From contig RMBW01000083.1 of NCBI GenBank assembly GCA_004009845.1, forward strand, positions 62,001 to 126,000: a stretch of 64,000 nt of DNA, written 5' to 3'. Positions 35,291 to 47,702 of the stretch are shown here, piece by piece (the stretch's first letter is position 1; every line of letters starts with the position of its first letter). A program made the position numbers and the translations under genes. The notes under the pieces were generated by a model. It saw only the letters and a program-made list of their open reading frames with translations. It had not been told where the DNA came from and did no database searches. The stretch comes from Davidsoniella eucalypti. Its lineage: Eukaryota; Ascomycota; Sordariomycetes; Microascales; Ceratocystidaceae.

Positions 35291-35698
35291 GATATATTAT
35301 GTTTTACGGATACAATGTAGTCCCTCCGCCTAGTTAACTAGCGTTTTGTCGCCAACAGTAGGGTTAGGAACAAAGCACACTAGGGTTTATGAGTACCAGA
35401 CGTTTACGGAATTTGTAGTACCGAGGCTACAGATCTTGAATTAAAAAACAATTAATGCCATACACTGTAATCCCAAATTGTACGTATTTTATCTCAAAGC
35501 TAGATATCATCCAGTCATGCGTATATCTGCCCGTGTTTAAGAATACGGTGTAGGTGATGACACTGTCAGGATAGATAGATGATTCATTGTTCAGATGAGA
35601 TGTCGTGTTATATAAAACCGACTTGGCGAACTTGATAATCCTCTTGTCATAGCAACATAACACCAATGCATTGATACTATTTCCTGGGAAAACCGACA
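35291..35698. other. Spacer between repeat copy B and the orphan gene
   Basis: About 0.4 kb of AT-rich sequence. No gene or repeat is seen apart from a 94-codon minus-strand frame at 35427-35711 without recognisable features. Confidence 0.4.
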
Positions 35699-37014
35699 AT
35701 GCATCAGTCAACCCTTGAAGGATGGGCCGCTATGCCAGATGGTAAGTATAGCTTGCCAAGCTCACACTTAACTGACAGGCTTGGTAGAATTCGTAAAAGA
35801 GCTCGAATTCAGAGAGAGGCATCCGACGCTAGTAGCACAGAACTAAGACGAACGAACCAAAACAATAAGTTTCCCAAGAGAGGCCAGCCTTTGCGTGAAT
35901 TTCCCAAGCTTGATAGTCAAGGAACAACGGGATTATGGCTGGCAACGGCTGAACTAAAAGATGCAACCTCACAAGGAGCAATGGAGGATTGGTCTATTGA
36001 GAAGTTTCAAAAATATCACAAGCTTTCTGTGCCTTATAAAGGCATGTTAAGGAAAATCGACCATGATGTTCAGAATATTGCTAATGTTTATATGTGCCGA
36101 TTATAGATAACGGCTATAGCACTAGTATGGTACCCGGTCCCCAAAGTTTGGAGCGTCTGTTAATATATAATCCCTTTAGGCATGATATCAGCCATGACGA
36201 AAGGCGACATCGTCTTGTGGTATGACTTCGCCCTAACTGGGTTTACTGGTGTACTGGAAGTGACAAGAGAAAGCGATGGTAAAGTGCTAGTATTGAATCG
36301 TGGCTTGGAGCATGAAACTGACATGTACTGTCAGTTGCCGAGCCTCAAGATGACATAAAGAAGCGAAAAAAACCTGTCAAGTCTAAAATGAGCACTCGTG
36401 TGAAAACCGGACCATCGAGATGCTATTTACAATGGCGTGCTACTTTCTCTCGACCTATCACGGCCCAAGACCTTGCTGACACCGAGATATTTAACACTGC
36501 AATACGGAACAAAACCGAGGCTACCTCTCAAGTTGTTACGATAGCCGACTATGAATCTCACATGCTCCAGCGCTACAAAAGAAGAGAAAAAAACAGGCAT
36601 TTCAAAACGAGCGGTGCTTCCTATGATCCAAAGCACACCCGGCATCTGAGCCAGCAGACTCAACAACGCTCGATAGACCGCTTCTCTGACTACAATCACA
36701 TTGAAACGAGTTTACTAACAGAAAGCCGCGACGACGGTGATATTAGCACTACTAGGAAGGACATAAAAAGCCTTTATACCCCTCTGTTCGGATGGTATCA
36801 TGCCGCAAAGTGGAAAGCGTTTGTGCCTTTGAGCTACAGTGAGGTAGACGCCATACTATCAATTGCCGATATCCAGGCCATGAGCCTGCATTTCTGGAAG
36901 CCAGGATTCAATTCCTTTGAGCATGCTTTGAAGGATGCCGCTGGCCGAGTTCGTGGAGGGACAGCTGATTCTTTACATGCTCCTGTACCTGAGCTTCACT
37001 CAGCCGCATTGTGG
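35699..37014 (+). CDS. Orphan gene of unknown function, exon structure uncertain
   Basis: Two long plus-strand frames suggest a real or recently broken gene: 35699-36106 (135 codons, hydrophilic, with QKYHKLSVPYKGMLRKIDHD) and 36388-37014 (209 codons). A short segment between them (36182-36278) reads MTKGDIVLWYDFALTGFTGV. It joins the second frame through a clean 56-nt intron (36279-36334, CTGAC branch site, TGTCAG acceptor), adding AEPQDDIKKRKKPVKSK in front of the second long frame. A 55-nt intron candidate also lies at 36125-36179. I could not connect the first frame to the rest without a stop, so it may be a separate exon with an unseen intron or a frameshifted copy. The last part is basic, then ends with SLYTPLFGWYHAAKWKAFVP. 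No family is recognised. Confidence 0.4.
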
Positions 37015-37223
37015 TAAGTGTTTAGAGGCCTGGCTGGCAAATTTTTTTTATACACAATATGACCCGGATTTAAGTGACAAACATGCAAATCTATTTGGTG
37101 AATGACTATTATTTCATTGTCGTGATATTTTCTCTGCATGAGTTTCCGACGCAGGAATGTATGTGTGAATATTATCTTTTGAAACTGCGCTTTTGAAATG
37201 AATTTGAATAGTTCTGGGGTAAG

Positions 37224-38486
37224 TTAAACCAAAAGCCCCTTGAGATGTTGCAAGACCGTAGATATATCATTGTCTAGACCCTCTAGTCCTAACAAGCCAT
37301 CCAACCATGATGTTGCTTTTTGGCAGAATTCTGGCTTGTCGTTTGTTTGTTTGATGGCATTGATGAAGATGGGAACAGACTCCTTAAGGCCACGAGGGAA
37401 TTCCGGAGTCAAAGGTGAGATACCAGCAGTAAACCGGCGCACATGACATAGAAGAGTGACGGGATGCTGAGGGAAGCTGGAGTCCAGCGCATCTAGTACA
37501 GTCTGTACCAAGCGATCATGGACAGGAAGACTACGGAAGGTTATAAATACGTCGAAAAATAGTTCCGCGGCATTGGTGTCCCAAAATGTCTGAGACTTCG
37601 CGATGTTGAAAACGGCGAGAGGAAGAGCACCGTCCAAGGCGGGATTGGATGCGTTTTGGCTGGACTGGGAATCAGAGGCGCCGTTCAAAGAATTAACCAC
37701 CAAGTCACGGACAATCTCGGTTTCGCTATCGCTATCGTCATCAGATGCCCCGCCCAAACTGATTTGATCGTCTATGTCGACTTTCTCGGCAGATATAGCT
37801 TGTATGGGGGCCACTGGCTTTCCGTGCTTCTTTTTGGAGACTTTAGATAGCCATTCCATTTCACAACGAGCATATTCGGCCCATACTGTCCCATCTTGCA
37901 CACAGAATCGACAGCCACGCATAAAGAATCGACGGGCAGAAGCCATGTCACCATGGCTAGCCATTTTCCGAGCAGCCATGATCCAAAGGCCTGAATCTAT
38001 AGGGCGCATTCTTAGCGCACGAGTGACTGTGACACGCCAACGCTTGGTAGCTTTTATAGACGCAGCATAGTCTAGATAGGCAACCCATAGTTCTCTGCTA
38101 CTAGGGTGGCGGCCTACTCCACGATCATATATTGAAAGAAGCTTGACCTGTGCAGTGTGTGCTGAGGTAAGATTTCGGATTTTGAGACGTTGGCATCTCT
38201 TCAAACGTAGAGAGTCGAGCGTCTTCTCCCACGATGCATATTCGAGATAGTCGGTATATTTGTTTCCGGGTGCCAAGACACGGTGTTCGAAATCGCTTCG
38301 TTTCTGAACGATAGTACGTATCTCGTCCTAGAATTGAGTGGCAAGTGTTAGAGAGACTCAGTCCCAACTTCGTAGAGGGGCTTGAAGGATACATACCTTT
38401 GTGAATATTTCCTTCTCTTCCCACTCACGCAGCTGGGGAACTGCCTTTTCAAGGAAGAATCTTGCTTTTTCCGAAACTCCAGCCAT
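37224..38486 (-). CDS. UTP6: U3 small nucleolar RNA-associated protein 6
   Basis: Two exons join in frame: 38486-38397 and 38327-37224, giving 397 residues. Utp6 is a HAT-repeat subunit of the UTP-B part of the small-subunit processome, which processes pre-18S rRNA in the nucleolus. The N-terminus MAGVSEKARFFLEKAVPQL and, after the splice, DEIRTIVQKRSDFEHRVL match the family domain. Later HAT-type helices include YDRGVGRHPSSRELWVAYLD and ARRFFMRGCRFC followed by VWAEYARCEMEWL. An acidic stretch with DDDSDSETE lies near the middle. Length is slightly below yeast Utp6 (440). It is divergent from CWH43. Confidence 0.92.
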
Positions 38487-39158
38487 GGTTGTTGGTTGTG
38501 CTTATGAGCTCAGTCGCTTAAGAGGATGGTGGTGGTTTTATCAAAAAAAAAAAAAAAAGCTTTAGCAAGGCTGGCTAGATTATTTTTTCTCGATACCAAT
38601 GTGGGGCAGACATTTTAGTAGTTCTTCAGCCTTGCTTGGCTGTGAAGGAATTGCCAATTAGCTACATGTAGTTAGCTGCTACCATAGAATTAGTTGCCAG
38701 CTGTAATAAATGGCCAAGTGATTGCTAGCTAAAATGAGTCTGGAATTTGGTTATTTCCAATTCCTTGGCTAAATATGAGAGCTGGATTGAAGCAGAAAGA
38801 AGACGACGTGTGCATAATAGTTGTAGGTAATCAAATAAAACAAGCATCCTTGCTATAGGCTTTCTTTGCCTTTTTAATTCAATCGGCCATTTTTAACACT
38901 TTCGCTATCGACTCAAGGGGTAGAGTAACGCTGTCAACTTTGATTACTTTTAATACTATTCTAACATTTCAACCGACCGGTATTTCGTTCGTACAGCTTT
39001 TGTTTGTTCCTCGATACTTTCCAAAACCTATATTTTCCTTTCGTGGTTGATCACCGCGTTCAATATCTATATCCAGCGTCATACCGAAATGCTTTAAACT
39101 CCTACGTCCTCTATACTGTTAGCATTGATTACCTATTATCTCTTACTGGCTGCCCATC
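38487..39158. other. Divergent promoter region between UTP6 and CWH43
   Basis: About 0.67 kb of AT-rich sequence with an A-run of 16 near 38544-38559. No flanking duplication was found around that run. No gene is seen. Confidence 0.5.
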
Positions 39159-42100
39159 ATGGCGCCTTACAAAGACAAAGATGACGGCGTTCTGCTGTCA
39201 TTCAATGGCCGTTGGGTGTCCCATTCGCACACTATAATGGCATACAGTTAGTATCATACTTTTATAGTATCACAGCTGAGTATAGTCTATATGTTAACTC
39301 TTGAATAGCTGCTTTCCTTAGTGCTCTTGTTGTCGGGATATCACTACATTATAACAAAATTGTCCAAAATGAGTGGTTTGGATACCCCGACGAGTGGTTT
39401 CCGTCTGTATCTGCTACAATTGGTGACCGTTACCCTGAGCGGTCTTTCTTCATGCTTTTCATAGCCTTGACTTCCGGTATGTACAAAACAATGGTTATAC
39501 ATAGATTGTGTTCCCTGGAAATGTTACAAAGAAAGCTTTATAATACTTGGAGCCTTTGAGACTCGGCACATGCTTACGAATTTGTTTGTTATAGGTCCCC
39601 GGTTTGCCCTCGTTGGCTTGATGTATCTTACCACCCGCAAAAACGGACCAACACTTGCCAAAATCATTACTTTCATGGGAATCTTCCGCACGCTTACTTG
39701 TGGTGGATGGACTTATGTCACTTCGACTGATGACCATGATTGGCACGATATATTCATGATATCATACCTTGTAGCAACCCTACCATGGACACTCGGTTGT
39801 ATTGCCTTGACTAGCTCGGGATCACCAGCCCTGAAGTATCGCAAGCTGACTGCCTCATGCTTCTTTGGTGCGTTATTCCCTATGGTGTATTTCTTCATCA
39901 AGCATAAGGTTGATCGTATTCCTGGAGGTAAGTACAACTCAATCTACAATGTGTATTAAACGTCATGTGATACTAATCCTACTTGGTTCAGCGTATACAA
40001 CGTATGCCTTCTTCGAATGGTCTTTGGTTCTTTCAGACTTGGCTTTTGATGCCGTGACAGCATTTGACTTCCAGCATTTTGATATTATCATCAAGGACAA
40101 CAGAGGACACAACACAGGGTATGTGCATCATTATGTATAACATGAATATTTAATATCAATGGCAAAATACATGGCGTGTACTTTACTCATCATCATGCTT
40201 ATCAATGTATACTATCTGTTTCTAACCTGTTGAGATCTATATAGTGCTAAACAAGCTGCGCTTCTTGTAGAGACTGAATAGTACGTATACACCAATTTAA
40301 CTGAACTACGATAAAGTGGAACTTGATATTAACTCGTCTCTTTGCCTTTTCCTATAGTAAGGAGAAATCTATGATCGGATTCCTTAGCCCTGAATTTAGC
40401 TGGCTGGGCGTGATTGATACCATCTTGGATGTTTACCATGGGTTTGTCTTCTGGTCTATCTTAACGAGTCTTGGCCTCGTGGTATGGTGTAAGTATCATT
40501 GCAAAGTTCACAATCCTCGATTTTATCAACATGACTTTTATTGACTAAATATAGACTTCCCTTTATGGTACATGGGCATCTCCGGCTATGAACTCATGAT
40601 TATGAGCACACTGGCTCCGTTCGTATTTGTTATCAAGCCTATCCGTTCTCTAGTGGTGAACTACCAGACCCTGTTTCACCTTCTGTCCTTGGTAGGTGTT
40701 GCCGCTTACCTCGTCGAGAAACCTACCGAGCGTCTTTTCACAGTCGGAGCTGGTGTATTCTTCAGTGTTTTGGGGTGGACTGGCTCCTTTATTGCTGAAG
40801 CAGGACATGATACTAGACTTGAGGGAAAGATTGTTACTTTCATTCTTGGCCTAGCACTATCATCCACAGCGAAGTACGCGTGGCTCACCAACAACCCAAT
40901 CTGGCCTACAATGCATGAGGCCAATGGCGGCCTCAACGCTATCGGTCTTGGAGTTGGTGTTTTGGCTGCGTTGAGATTCAGTCGCCGCCCCGTCTTAACT
41001 AGTGCCGGTGTTTCACCTGTCAACAAAGCTGGGTGGTTCTCTTCTTGGCTCTCTGCTGTTTCTGTAGGTGGTATACTATTCGCCCTGCATTCACTTTTGA
41101 GCGATACATCTACTATGATCCTATGGGTATGGGCAGGCTTCCCATACCGCGGCCCCGAGTCCTCGATTCACGGCTACCTCACTTTACTAGCCATGACTTC
41201 GGGTCTTTTGAGTGGAATGTACAGACCCGGCTTGCTTTCTAGCTGGTCTGTATACGGAATAGCCTGTGTAGGCGCTGCACTGTTAACGCAGTACCATCAC
41301 TGGACTGGCTACACTGGTGCATTAATTACAGCATTCTACATCTCGGGTGTTTCGTACCCGATTTTGGCATCTGCTTCGAAGAAGAGTGCCGCTATGGTTT
41401 TCGGTCTGGGCTACCTGATCTACAACTTCATGGTGCTCTTTCATGTGTGGGTCGTTGCATATGCCTTTGTTCCCGGTGGTCCTTTAGTCCGTGAGCATAC
41501 CGACTGGATCATGATTTGTATGATGCTCCAGATTGGGTGTGGTGTGTTTGACATCAACATTTCATCCAAGAGCAGCAGGAGATTCAGAACTCCTAAGCTT
41601 CTGGCTGCTGCCCAAGGCGCGCAGCGCAAGTCGCTGACTCTAGTTGCGGTCTTAATCAACGTCCTGTTTTTGGTAGCAGCCTTTTTCCGCTTCCCTACCA
41701 ATGACTACGTACCGTACCATGATGATGCCAAGGTTCTGACTGCTGGAATTTGGACTATTCATTTCTCTCTAGATAACGATATGTGGTCGTCCGAAAAGCG
41801 CATGATTGCATTGATTCGTGAGATGGAAGTTGACGTCATTGGCCTCTTGGAATCAGATGAACAGCGTATCATCATGGGCAATCGTGACAGCACACAACAG
41901 CTAGCGCATGAACTTGGCATGTATGTTGACTACGGTCCGGGCCCCAACAAGCATACATGGGGTGCCGCTCTGCTCTCCAAGTTCCCTATTCTCAACTCTA
42001 CCCACCATCTCTTGCCATCTCCCGTTGGTGAGTTGGCTCCTGCAATCCACGCTACATTGGATGTATATGGAGAGTTGGTTGATGTCTTTGTGTTCCACTC

Positions 42101-42569
42101 TGGCCAAGAGGAGGACCCTGAAGATCGCCGTTTACAATCTCAATATCTAGCTAAACTGATGGGATCAACGGATCGCCCTGCATTCCTTCTCAGCTATCTT
42201 GTGACACGTCCGTTAGAAGGAAACTACAACACTTATGTTAGCGAAACTTCTGGAATGCACGACGTAGACCCATCCGACTGGGATCGTTGGTGCGAATATA
42301 TCCTATACAAGGGCCTGAGAAGAATTGGCTATGCTCGTGTCAGCCGTAGCACCATTACTGATACTGAGCTTCAGACTGCCAAGTTTGTATTGCCCAAGGA
42401 TGCCGAGGAAAAGGCACTGCTTAACGCCGTTGGTGATGACATTAGAAACCAACGTGTAGGTGAAGAGCATATACCTAAAGGCTGGAGATACCCTGCCTTG
42501 TTCCGCGGTGATGGTGTGAGAGGTCATCGGTACCATGTGTTCGATGAGCCTCGCTACTACAACTTCTAA
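39159..42569 (+). CDS. CWH43: Cwh43-type GPI-anchor lipid remodelling protein
   Basis: Seven exons join in frame: 39159-39246, 39309-39476, 39595-39927, 39992-40118, 40245-40280, 40358-40488 and 40555-42569, giving 965 residues. One exon is only 36 nt, with both splice signals intact. Cwh43 replaces diacylglycerol by ceramide on GPI anchors in the ER. The N-terminal multi-pass part resembles PGAP2 (Frag1/DRAM/Sfk1 type), with NEWFGYPDEWFPSVSATIGD and PERSFF. The middle holds the PGAP2-interacting-protein-like membrane region. The C-terminal third is an endonuclease/exonuclease/phosphatase-like domain, with GLLESDEQR and HSGQEEDPEDRRLQS. The PGAP2-like and PGAP2IP-like parts are fused in fungi. 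Confidence 0.94.
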
Positions 42570-42894
42570 TACAGTCTCGGGCATTGTAGTCGATACGATG
42601 AAATGAGCTGTACCAACGTTGTCATTTCTTATGTTATTTATATACTACTAACAAGCATAAAAAACCTACTCCTACGTCTAAGCTGCGCCCAAATGCAGTG
42701 CACGAGTACGTAACAGTACAAATCGCGATCATACAATGTAGATAGGGAGGTTTTTTTCATGTCTACTTTTTATTTCCTTTGTCTATAAACCATGTATTCT
42801 TTACCTTGTCTTTGGAATTAATGGATTCATATAGCTGCTCCTTTGTTCAAATATTGTATCTTTTCTGTTTTATGACCTCGCAGTAGGTATGTAC

Positions 42895-43247
42895 TTTTTT
42901 TATTATTAATTCATTTTTATTAAGGTGGAAATGGAGCTTTAAGAGCTATGTAGCACCTCGGTATCCTTAGTATACAATGTAATGTGAATGACAAACTACT
43001 TCTCAACAGTGACAGGCTACTGAGATACAGAACATTTGTTAAAGTTTCGTTATATGCTATTCCTGCGCATTTCAACTTCTAAAACTTTCCGGGAAAAACC
43101 ACCTCGTTGGGAACCTGTCTCAAAACCTCCAAGCATTTTGTAGCTCCTTGTATTATAAACCCTCTTAAACAATATCGTTACTACCTGGCATCTACATTCT
43201 GCAGAACTTCGTAGACGCACTACCCATAAGCATAGGGTAGACTTCAG
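42895..43247 (-). repeat. Dispersed repeat, copy C
   Basis: About 350 bp, the longest copy, matching B over nearly its full length in reverse complement and A over the 3' half. On the minus strand it ends TTAATAAAAATGAATTAATA and an A-run, reminiscent of the AAGATAAATGAATTA-poly-A end of the two tiny insertions. A 75-codon minus-strand frame (43050-43277) crosses the 5' half but is not conserved in B. Confidence 0.88.
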
Positions 43248-44662
43248 TAGTAGTTTTGCCCTAGTGGTGATCTCCACATGGTCGTTATATGCCGATTGTG
43301 GACGATGTTATCTAGAGCCGTTAGCAAGCGTCGATTGCCTTTTAACAGTGATTTAATAGTTGTTTAGAAGTATAACCTTGGTCGGAATTACCCCAACTGT
43401 TCCGGAAATGGGCTTCGGCAGATCACGCAGCTGACCAGTTGCAGAATTGATCTCCAAACTTTATACAGATATCAAAATTGATGATAAGAACAATAAATAG
43501 CAAAGTGGGAAACTACTAGAGCGAGCTATATAGTTGTACATGAATGTATGATTAATATAACTTCTGATATCAGGTATACAGCTACCTATAGTAATTGAGT
43601 CGGTATATTTCATATGAATGCCGGCTAACTATGGTGCTGTCAATGTTTCACAAAGCAAAAATCCCATAAATCTACCAATCAATAAACGATCAATCAACGT
43701 ACAAAATCCTGCGCATTCCTTATGCTGAAGGTGGATAGCTACTTTTCTGGGCGTACTACATATGTTATACCAAGAGATAAAGGCAAATATGCACTCCTAG
43801 GGATGTTGGGCATGGTGTGTGCTAATCCATGCTCAGTGGCATAAAAGCTACAGTATACAGTGTGAGAGTCAATATATGTACACACTCAATAATTATGTAC
43901 CTTCTTGTTTCCAGTTAGTATTCAAAGAATCGGCTTATAGATGTCTTGGATAGGCTCAAAGCCGAGATTTCCGTTCTGACGCTCCGTTTTTAGCCTTGTT
44001 TCCGCTCTTGTTCCAACTCGAACTGTTGCCCCCTATCCGCAAAACAAAAGGCGTCTATTTCCGCTGCTTCAAGCATGGCTGTATATTCTCTAGCATAATC
44101 AAATCAAATAAGTATTGTAATATCCACGGCTGTACTCATACAATCACATACATGCGGTACCAATTCACGAGATATAGTTGTGCAGAGTAGCATCCGGCTA
44201 CTATAATTTTTCTTTATTTTCGGCGCTAGATTGTGTAATACCGTACTCAATAGGCTTTCATAGGATGTCTTTTTGCTTCCGTTGTTGAGACTGTCTGACA
44301 GGACGTCCCCCAAGAGCCGCCAGTAATCATGAAATTGTAGCTTATGCCGAGATATTTACCGAAGTGTTTAGTCATTATGTGCCGGATTATGTACCTTGGA
44401 TCACCCAAAATCATGGCACTTTGGTTAGGGACCCACTAGTACTAATTACTACTGGGTTAAGTCAAGGCATATAAGTAAGCCGTATATATTAGACGGACTA
44501 CCACACTTCTTTCTCTCTTGAAAGACTTTCAACCACTATCTATCCATTTCTCATGAACTTGTGCCGTCAAGTGGCTACTTAATACTCATACATTATATTG
44601 AAAACGTGTTCAGATTGTTAGTTGGCAGTATTAACCACATACGCAGCCAGACGGCCCTGAAA
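43248..44662. other. Spacer upstream of the P450 gene
   Basis: About 1.4 kb without a supported gene; only short frames occur. The final part must contain the P450 promoter and leader. No binding site stands out. Confidence 0.45.
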
Positions 44663-46659
44663 ATGGGATCGTCAACATCCCAAGATGGTGTCGTTATCGA
44701 CTATCCATACCATATGACATATCGTACAGTCCTTGTTCTTGGCGCTTCCATCGTAGCTTTCAGTGTAAGTTCGACGAGAATGCTTGGTCCATACTCTATA
44801 GCTATCTGTATAGTAGGAGAGGTCCATGATGCCATGGTTATGCTAACAACAAGTCTTCAGGTGTTATCCATCTATATTGTGTACCAAACATGGCTGCACC
44901 CGCTAGCAAAGTATCCTGGCCCGTTCTTGCCAAAACTATCGTCTGCGCCTGAGCTCTGGCATGCATGGACTGGTGACCGACACTTGTATTTACATGCATT
45001 GCACGTGAAGTATGGTATGTATATCTTATTTTGAAACCTATCATATAAGTGAGGCTACTATGGTCAACATATGTATAACTAATCTCATGTCTTTGATAAC
45101 GTTCTAGGCCCTGTAGTTCGATTTGGACCTAACCATCTCTCCTTCAACACCAATACGGCCCTCAAGAAGATATACGGACACAACAACCACATGCGCAAGT
45201 CTGATTTCTATAACGCCTTCGTTTACCCCGTTCCTAATCTGCATAACTCGCGGGACAAAAACACCCACAATCGCAAACGCAAGGTCATTGCAAGCGCATT
45301 CGCCTTGACTACGATCAAGAATGTCGAGAAGTATATCCTTAGCAATATCTCCAAGATGTGTGACCTTATGCATAGCGACTGGGACGCAGAAGCCCTTCGC
45401 ATGGGAGATGCAGTTAAGCCGGCACTCGCAGACGAAAAGGACATCAAAAGTGATGGGTGGTCGATTCCACGGAACATGGCTCATTATTTCTCATATTTGG
45501 CCATGGATATCCTCGGTGACTTGAGCTACGGAAAGTCTTTTAACATGATCCAGGCCAAAGACAACCGCTATTCCCTTCGACTGATCGCTAGTGTCACCAA
45601 GGAGCATCTTCTTGTAAGTAAAATAACTTCATAGCATATGAAATCAGATACTAACCAAAGCATCATTTAGTGTGGTGTCATGCCACTCATCCTTCGTCTA
45701 CGCATCTCTCGAGTTCTATTCCATAAGATCCTAGCGGACCGTGACAAGTTCTCGGAGTACAGCCAGCTTAGACTCAAGGAGCGGACAAGTCTTGGCATAA
45801 CAACGGATCGCAAAGACTTCTTCACGTACCTCATGAAAGCAATGGAAGAAGACGAGACATTCACCCTAACTGAGCTATGGTCAGAGTCAACATTGCTGTA
45901 AGTGTTCATGATGTCATATCTAAGCGTTGAAAATCATGTTGCTAACTTTTATATTATATCGGTTTGGATAGACTGATTGCCGGTGCTGATACTACATCTA
46001 CCTCCATGTCTTCTATATTCTTCTACATGGTTCGCAACCCAGATATTCTAGCAAAGGCTACCGAAGAGATACGACCAAAGTTTGAGTCAGTAGATGATAT
46101 CAAGATGGGCACTCAACTATCGTCTTGTATCTATCTGAGAGCTTGCATTGACGAAGGAATGCGCTTGTCTCCATCCGTCGGCGGTCTTTTACCGCGCGAA
46201 GTGGTGAACGGTGGCGACGACATTGACAACCATTTCATCCCTGAAGGCACTATTGTCGGCGTGCCGCACTATGCTATTCAGCATAATCCCGAATACCACC
46301 CTGAGCCCTACAAATATGTTCCCGAGCGATGGTTAGAAGGTGTCTACCATCCATTGACCTCCAAAGTTAATACTTCTATGGACGTAGCACTAGTGAATAG
46401 CGCCTTTGCGCCTTTCTCTGTAGGCCCTAGAGGTTGCATTGGCAAGAATGTGGCCTACACAGAGATGATGGTCGCCCTTGCACGGCTCCTGTGGACTTAC
46501 GATATTCGTCATGCCCAAGGCGTCATTGACCTCAGTGGAGGATGTCCCTCCGGTCCTGCGGGTAGGCAGAGACCGGATGAGTACCAGCTGGAGGACTGCT
46601 TCACCTCTATATCACCCGAAGGACCTCTAGTCCAGTTCAAGCAGCGCGAAGGTATCTAG
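44663..46659 (+). CDS. Cytochrome P450 monooxygenase
   Basis: Five exons join in frame: 44663-44764, 44861-45014, 45108-45613, 45671-45897 and 45972-46659, giving 558 residues. A single N-terminal membrane anchor (about residues 22-45) is followed by a proline-rich hinge (HPLAKYPGPFLPK). All catalytic landmarks of a microsomal P450 are present: the I-helix AGADTTS, the K-helix EGMR (ExxR), PERW, and the heme-binding loop FSVGPRGCIG with Cys at about residue 485. It resembles fungal secondary-metabolism or detoxification P450s of the trichothecene-oxygenase type, but no substrate can be given. No synthase gene is next to it. Confidence 0.92.
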
Positions 46660-47702
46660 TCGGTCGAGTATTGAAATTGCTGCATTTAGGAAGCTAAGAT
46701 CTGGTATGAAGTAGATTCCTAATATGTATCTTGTTATTGAGGACTATCAACTATAAATGAATATATCGTGTTTTACCCAAGGCTTGTATAATGCTCGACT
46801 ATAATGTACAAATGCGATGATGTACATATTTGACAGCTTTAGTATGTTCTGGATTTTATATGTAAATATCGACTGGAAGTATAAATCCTGCACGACATAT
46901 TTCTACGAAGTCCGCAGTTATTGAATTTAAATATACGGAGGTTGACTGTAGAAAAGCGGCAAAACAATTCAACTCATCTTGGGCCATAGCGATCGATTTT
47001 ATCGTCTCTGCTTTTCGTATTCGTCAGATACCAAGTATCAATCGAATTTGACTCGTTTTTGGGAATAAAATAATTGTATACAGTATCTGTCTGTATATGA
47101 TTGTTTGATTAGAGTAGCCGTTTTATTCTGTTTATTTTCTCCGATTTTTTAATATATTTTGTTGCTGCATTATTTGGAGGGATTACTTTAAGGTCTCTTT
47201 GAAATTTCCTTCAACTAAACAATCCAAAACCCAGCTAGCGTTATCTAATCCCGGCTAGCAACCAAGTATCTAGCAACTCGAACTTATTCTACGACATCAA
47301 TTTTTACTTTTTGTTTTCATCACTTCGGTATCAGCGAAATACAGCACGACTATTTCTTCTTCTAGCGACGAACCGTAACGCGAATAGACAACCCCTTATA
47401 TACGACTACCTTTTGCTTCCATTGGCATCTAGTTTGCAATTAATCACGTACGGATTATCAAAGCGCATGAAATCGCATCTACAGCGCCGCAACCAACTTT
47501 CCGGACGCGATCGAATGAAATAACGACGCGAAAGATAAGAGACGAACCGAACCTTCAATACTGCTCGAAACAACGCCGATAGCTTCATACACTGCTAGCA
47601 CACCAGACCAATCTTTCAAGAGACAGCCTTGGAAATCACAGGTCGTTCCCGGAGCAATTAATCGAGCGCCATTGACACAAATCTTTGACGAGCCCTTCGA
47701 GA
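46660..47702. other. Spacer between the P450 and the nucleoporin gene
   Basis: About 1 kb. The first half is AT-rich; the part after 47200 is more balanced and probably holds the promoter and leader of the nucleoporin gene. I searched it for an upstream exon with a CCCH zinc finger and found none. Confidence 0.45.

Noticed and set aside
38544..38559. Poly-A run as a third tiny retroposon insertion
   Set aside because: The AAGATAAATGAATTA end is missing and no flanking target duplication could be found.
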